A stretch of 64,000 nucleotides of DNA from Bryoerythrophyllum caledonicum (Eukaryota > Streptophyta > Bryopsida > Pottiales > Pottiaceae): assembly GCA_963971425.1 (NCBI GenBank), contig OZ020521.1, positions 13,746,427-13,810,426 on the forward strand, written 5' to 3'. Under the pieces are notes generated by a model. It was not told the DNA's origin. It did not search any database and was given only the letters and a program-made list of their open reading frames with translations. Made by a program: the position numbers and the translations under genes. This document shows, piece after piece, positions 60,142 through 64,000 of this stretch (the stretch's first letter is position 1; each line of letters starts with the position of its first letter).

Positions 60142-63100
60142 TCAACTATGAGTTTCACAGGTGGGAGAGATAACACCTAAAGTGCCTCTATGTTGCTCAA
60201 ATTTGATGCGGGGGAGGGCTTTTGTAAAAATGTCCGCCGGTTGATCGTGAGTGGAAATATAATTTAAGTGAATCTCCCCCCTCAAAAGCTTCTCCCGTAT
60301 AAAGTGGTGGTGGACCTCAATGTGCTTGGTCCTTGCATGGAAGACGGGATTTTTTGCCAATTTGATGGCGGATTGGTTATCACAATGAACTGAAATTGGC
60401 AAAATGGCGTTTAAATCGTAGTTGATGTCGGAATTGCTAAATGACAAGGGAATGCGAGAAGGGGGTTTAGAATCTGAGTGAAGTTCTTGTAAAAGTCGAT
60501 AAAGCCATGTGGCTTCAGAAGCACCAGTGGATAAAGAGATATACTCCGATTCGGTGGAGCTTTTAGAGACCGTGGGTTGACGCTTGCTTTGCCATGTGAT
60601 AGCGGATCCTGCAAGGATAAAGCAGTAGCCTCCAGTAGATTTGCGGGTTTGTGTACACGACGCCCAATCGGCGTCCGTAAAACCTTGTAAAGGTTTAGTG
60701 TCATTTCGTGCATAAAAAAGTCCGTAGTTGGCAGTTTTTTTATATATCGCAAAATATGGAATACTGCATCAAGATGTGCAATCTGTGGATGAGACATAAA
60801 TCTAGAAACATTGCTAACGGCATAGGCGATGTCCGGCCGGGTGGTAGTAAGAAAAATCAATTTACCAACAATTGTGCAGTAATTTCTAGTGTCCGTGTTA
60901 GGAGAGCCCATGTCGGTTAATAGAGTTAAACCGGAGGGAAGAGGAATGTGTTCAGGTCGACAATCATCCATACCGTGATCGCGAAGGAGTTGGAGGGAAT
61001 ACTCGGTTTGGTTTAAAAAAATACCGTCTGGAAGGGATTGAAATTCAACACCGAGATATCGTCGAACAAGTCCCAAATCAGAAATGTCGAACTCTGCCGT
61101 TAGTTGATCTTTAATCCATTGAATTTCATGATCATCCCCCCTTGTGAGAAATAGATCATCAACATAGATAAGAAGGATGGTTTTGTTACGTCCGTTGCCT
61201 TTGTAATAAAGATTGTGGTCATTTTCGCTATGGACAAAACCTCGGGAAATTAGAAAGGAGTGGATGCGTTCATACCACATTCTAGGACTTTGTCGGAGGC
61301 CATAGAGGGCCTTTTGTAATTTACACACCAAGTGTTCAGTGCCAGGTTCGATAAACCCCTGCGGTTGTGCCATATATACCTCATCTGGTAAGTGACCATA
61401 AAGAAATGCCGTCTTTACGTCTAAATGATGGATTTTATGGCCCAATTGAGATGCACGGGCTGTCAACGCGCGGATGGTGGACCATTTGACCACTGGCGCA
61501 AATATCTCGTCAAAATCAATACCGTGGCGTTGTTGAAAGCCACGTGCAACAAGACGGGCTTTCAGGCGAGGCTTTTGTCCAGGTAGAGCTGTTTTGGTTT
61601 TGTAAACCCATTTTGCGGTAATGGCTTGTTTTCTTGGTGGTAGTGGTACTAAGTCCCATGTGCGGTTTTCTTGGATAGAAGTGATTTCTTCTTTCATAGC
61701 TTGTACCCATCCTGGGTGTTGCGAGGCTTCTTTGAAGGTTAGATTGTCCCCTTGAAGTTGTGGAGCATCCTCGGTTAAGCAAAGGTCAAAGTTCTCGGGA
61801 GATACAGAAAGAATGTAATCATCGAGTTTGACGCTCTGTTTACGAAAACGAGTTGAGCGTCGGGGTGGATGATGGGCAATATCAAATTCAGGTGTAGGCA
61901 AATCTTGAGAAAGCTCTGAAGAAAGATGAGGGTCGGGACTGGAATCGCCAAAGTCATCCATCGTTGGAAGACTGGTAGGTACCATGTGGCTGTCCGAGGT
62001 CATAGGAACTGGATTTAAGGTCCTCTCTACAGGTTGAGAAACCGGTTGATTGCCAGTGGCTAGAGATCCTGAGGGGCTCTCTACAGATTGTAACCTCGAG
62101 GGCTGACCATCTCTGGCTGGGACAATAGGGGGGCACATACCGGGATTAATGACTGGGGTGTATAAGCCAGATGGTGAGGTCCTAAAAGATATTGGAGATA
62201 GGGGAGGGTTCTGTGCAGGTTGGCCAGAACTTTCTACAGGCTGAGTAAGGACTTGTGAAGAGTTCAGATGTAAGAATTCATCAAGACCGTGATAATAGTC
62301 CTTAGGTGGGGAAGGATATGTGGATGGTAGCCCAAATATGGTCTCATCAAACTTCACATTTCGGGAAATAATAATTTTTCTGCGTAGATGATCAAAACAT
62401 CTATATGCTTTGGATTGATCATCATAACCGACAAAGGTGGAAAGAAAGGATTTAACTTGGAATTTGTTACTTGGCTGACTATGGATGTAAGAGCGGCAAC
62501 CAAAAATCCGAAGGTGAGAAATGTTAGGTTTCTTACCGGAAAATTGTTCGAGGGGAGTTGTAGCTTTGAGCGCTCTGTGTGGCATGCGATTTGCTACATA
62601 GTTTGCTGTGCGCACTGCTTCCTCCCATAAGTATGTGGGCAATTTTGCTTCAAATAAGAGTGTCCGCATTGTCTCACATAAGTGCCGATTCTTCCTTTCG
62701 GCGACACCATTTTGTTGTGGAGTATGTGGGACAGTTAATTGCCTTCGAATGCCATTGCGAAGACAAAATGTCATAAACTCTCGAGATAAATATTCACCTC
62801 CTCGATCAGTGCGGAGACAAGATAGCTTTTGGGAGGTTTGTCTCTCCACCATGTGGAGAAACTTACAAAATTTCTTGAAGGTATCACTCTTGATAGCTAA
62901 AAAATATACCCAAGACCGCCGTGAGAAATCATCAATAAAAGTCAAGATATAACGTGATCCTTGAAGAGAAGGATGTGGAAACGGTCCACATAAATCTGAA
63001 TGTACAAGCTCAAGAGGACGGGTAGTAGTGGTCAAGCTATGTCTTGGAATTGGTTTACATTGATGCTTTCCTAAGATGCAAGCTTCACAAGTAGTATGGA

Positions 63101-64000
63101 CCTGTTTCAATGCCGGGAGCCCATGAACAAGACCTTGTCGGGACATATTTGCAAGAGATTGATAATTCAAATGACCCATGCGTTGATGCCAAAGGTTTGA
63201 GAGAGGTTTGGAGGTTGTAGCTACATTGGCTGAGGTTTCCATATATGATATAGGTGTTCTTGGAGTCCCACGTAGAGATTTATTCAAACGATATAAACTG
63301 TTTGCATGTGTGCGTGAGCCTGTAAGAATCACTTGATTTAAGTTTCCACGTGCAAAAACCCAACAATCCTTTGGTCCAAATAATGTGTAATGTCCTGCAT
63401 CTGCTAATTTTCCAATAGAGAGTAAATTTTTGCATAACCCAGGGACATAGAGAACATCATAGATGGTTTTATTTCCAGATAAGTTGACAACACCTTGTGC
63501 CGCCACCGGCAAGGCACGACCACTTGCAGTAGTGATCTGAGAATTTGGTCCACTCCTGATGTTTGATAACAGTCCCTTGTTGCCTGTCACATGCGTACTT
63601 GCTCCGCTATCCAAGAACCAGTTTTCTGAAGAAGGATAGTTCATTACCTCTGCTGCGTAGATCTCATGGACTTCAAGTTCGTCAAACTCTTCTGAGGTGT
63701 CTTGGGTTTCTGCAACATGAGCTTGTCCAACTCTGGTCCACGTTGAAACCTGTAAACCTTGATTGAGTTCCAGATCACGAATCTTGTTCTTCAAACGTCG
63801 GATCTCGCACTTGTCCGCCCAGTGATCAGGTGACCCACATTCATGGCAAAAACCGCTACGAGAGTAGGAATCCGGGCTGAGGTTTGATTTTCTTGCAAGC
63901 TGCTGCCGCGATCGGGGAAGCCCGACGTCTGCCGCCGAGCTGCCGCCGGCTGCCGCAGACCCGCCACCGACTGACGCCGCCCCGCCGCCGACTGCTGCCA
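60142..64000 (-). mobile_element. Ty1/copia element 2: gag C-terminus to RNase H, nearly intact, 5' part off window
   Basis: Minus-strand polyprotein entering from the window edge. Order: Ala/Gly-rich gag C-terminus and CCHC knuckle (CHECGSPDHWADKC, about 63800-63850); protease NWFLDSGASTHVTG; integrase HHCC domain (HQRMGHLNYQ ... CEACILGKH) and DDE core (LVHSDLCGPF, TFIDDFSRRSW, TDRGGEY, PQQNGVAERKNRH); reverse transcriptase (WVYKTKTALPGQ, LDVKTAFLYGHL, LLIYVDDLFL); RNase H (STGGYCFI-type region, then HCDNQSAIKLAKNPVFHART, KHIEVHHHFIREKL), ending CETHS before TGA at 60142. The only damage seen is one frameshift in a seven-base A run at 60735-60741. A single polyprotein in gag-PR-IN-RT-RH order defines copia. 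The near-intact frame argues for a young insertion. Confidence 0.93.

Overview
ORGANISM. This is nuclear DNA of a plant-lineage eukaryote. It is AT-rich and dominated by transposable elements (TEs). It holds one clearly intact host gene, a single-exon exostosin/GT47 glycosyltransferase at about 26.8-28.1 kb, plus the spliced remains of a folate-pathway gene. Plant-type Ty1/copia elements, Mutator-like elements and tRNA-headed SINEs, and a decayed Mutator-type transposase of a kind I associate with mosses, lycophytes and ferns, suggest a seed-free land plant. The genus cannot be fixed from sequence alone. LAYOUT. 1-7.3 kb: a LINE on the minus strand, with an RRM-type ORF1, a broken endonuclease/reverse-transcriptase ORF2, and tandem repeats in the region upstream of ORF1. 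7.3-14.7 kb: low-complexity DNA holding LTR-like unit A (9323-13900), which carries a decayed ~660-codon gene of unknown function. 14.7-17.6 kb: a SINE fragment and AT-rich repeats. 17.6-22.6 kb: a degenerate copia element split by a CACTATAAGAAA-ended DNA transposon. 22.6-25.6 kb: a palindromic repeat, a short SINE with a perfect 12-bp target-site duplication, and a (GA)116 microsatellite. 26.8-28.1 kb: the GT47 gene. 28.7-30.6 kb: a FolD pseudogene on the minus strand, invaded by a SINE that was itself invaded by a Harbinger-type MITE. 31.1-31.9 kb: a piggyBac-like TTAA element. 32.2-53.5 kb: one long-terminal-inverted-repeat element of about 4.1 kb, inflated to 21 kb by nested insertions. 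These are LTR-like unit B, which contains an 8.5-kb MULE, whose satellite array contains a SINE; unit C; and a second CACTA-like element. 53.5-59.8 kb: AT-rich DNA with exon-like pieces of an unrecognised minus-strand gene, interrupted by two MITEs. 59.8-64 kb: a nearly intact copia element on the minus strand, cut by the window edge. HOW IT FITS TOGETHER. Most of the window is a stack of dated insertions. The two arms of the 32.2-53.5 kb element serve as each other's empty sites, so three insertions can be delimited to the base. The most unusual objects are units A, B and C. They have TG...CTACGACA termini and 5-bp duplications like integrase products, but no internal LTR pair. A and B carry a conserved non-pol gene, which suggests oversized solo LTRs with an embedded ORF or an integrase-mobilised element lacking LTRs.
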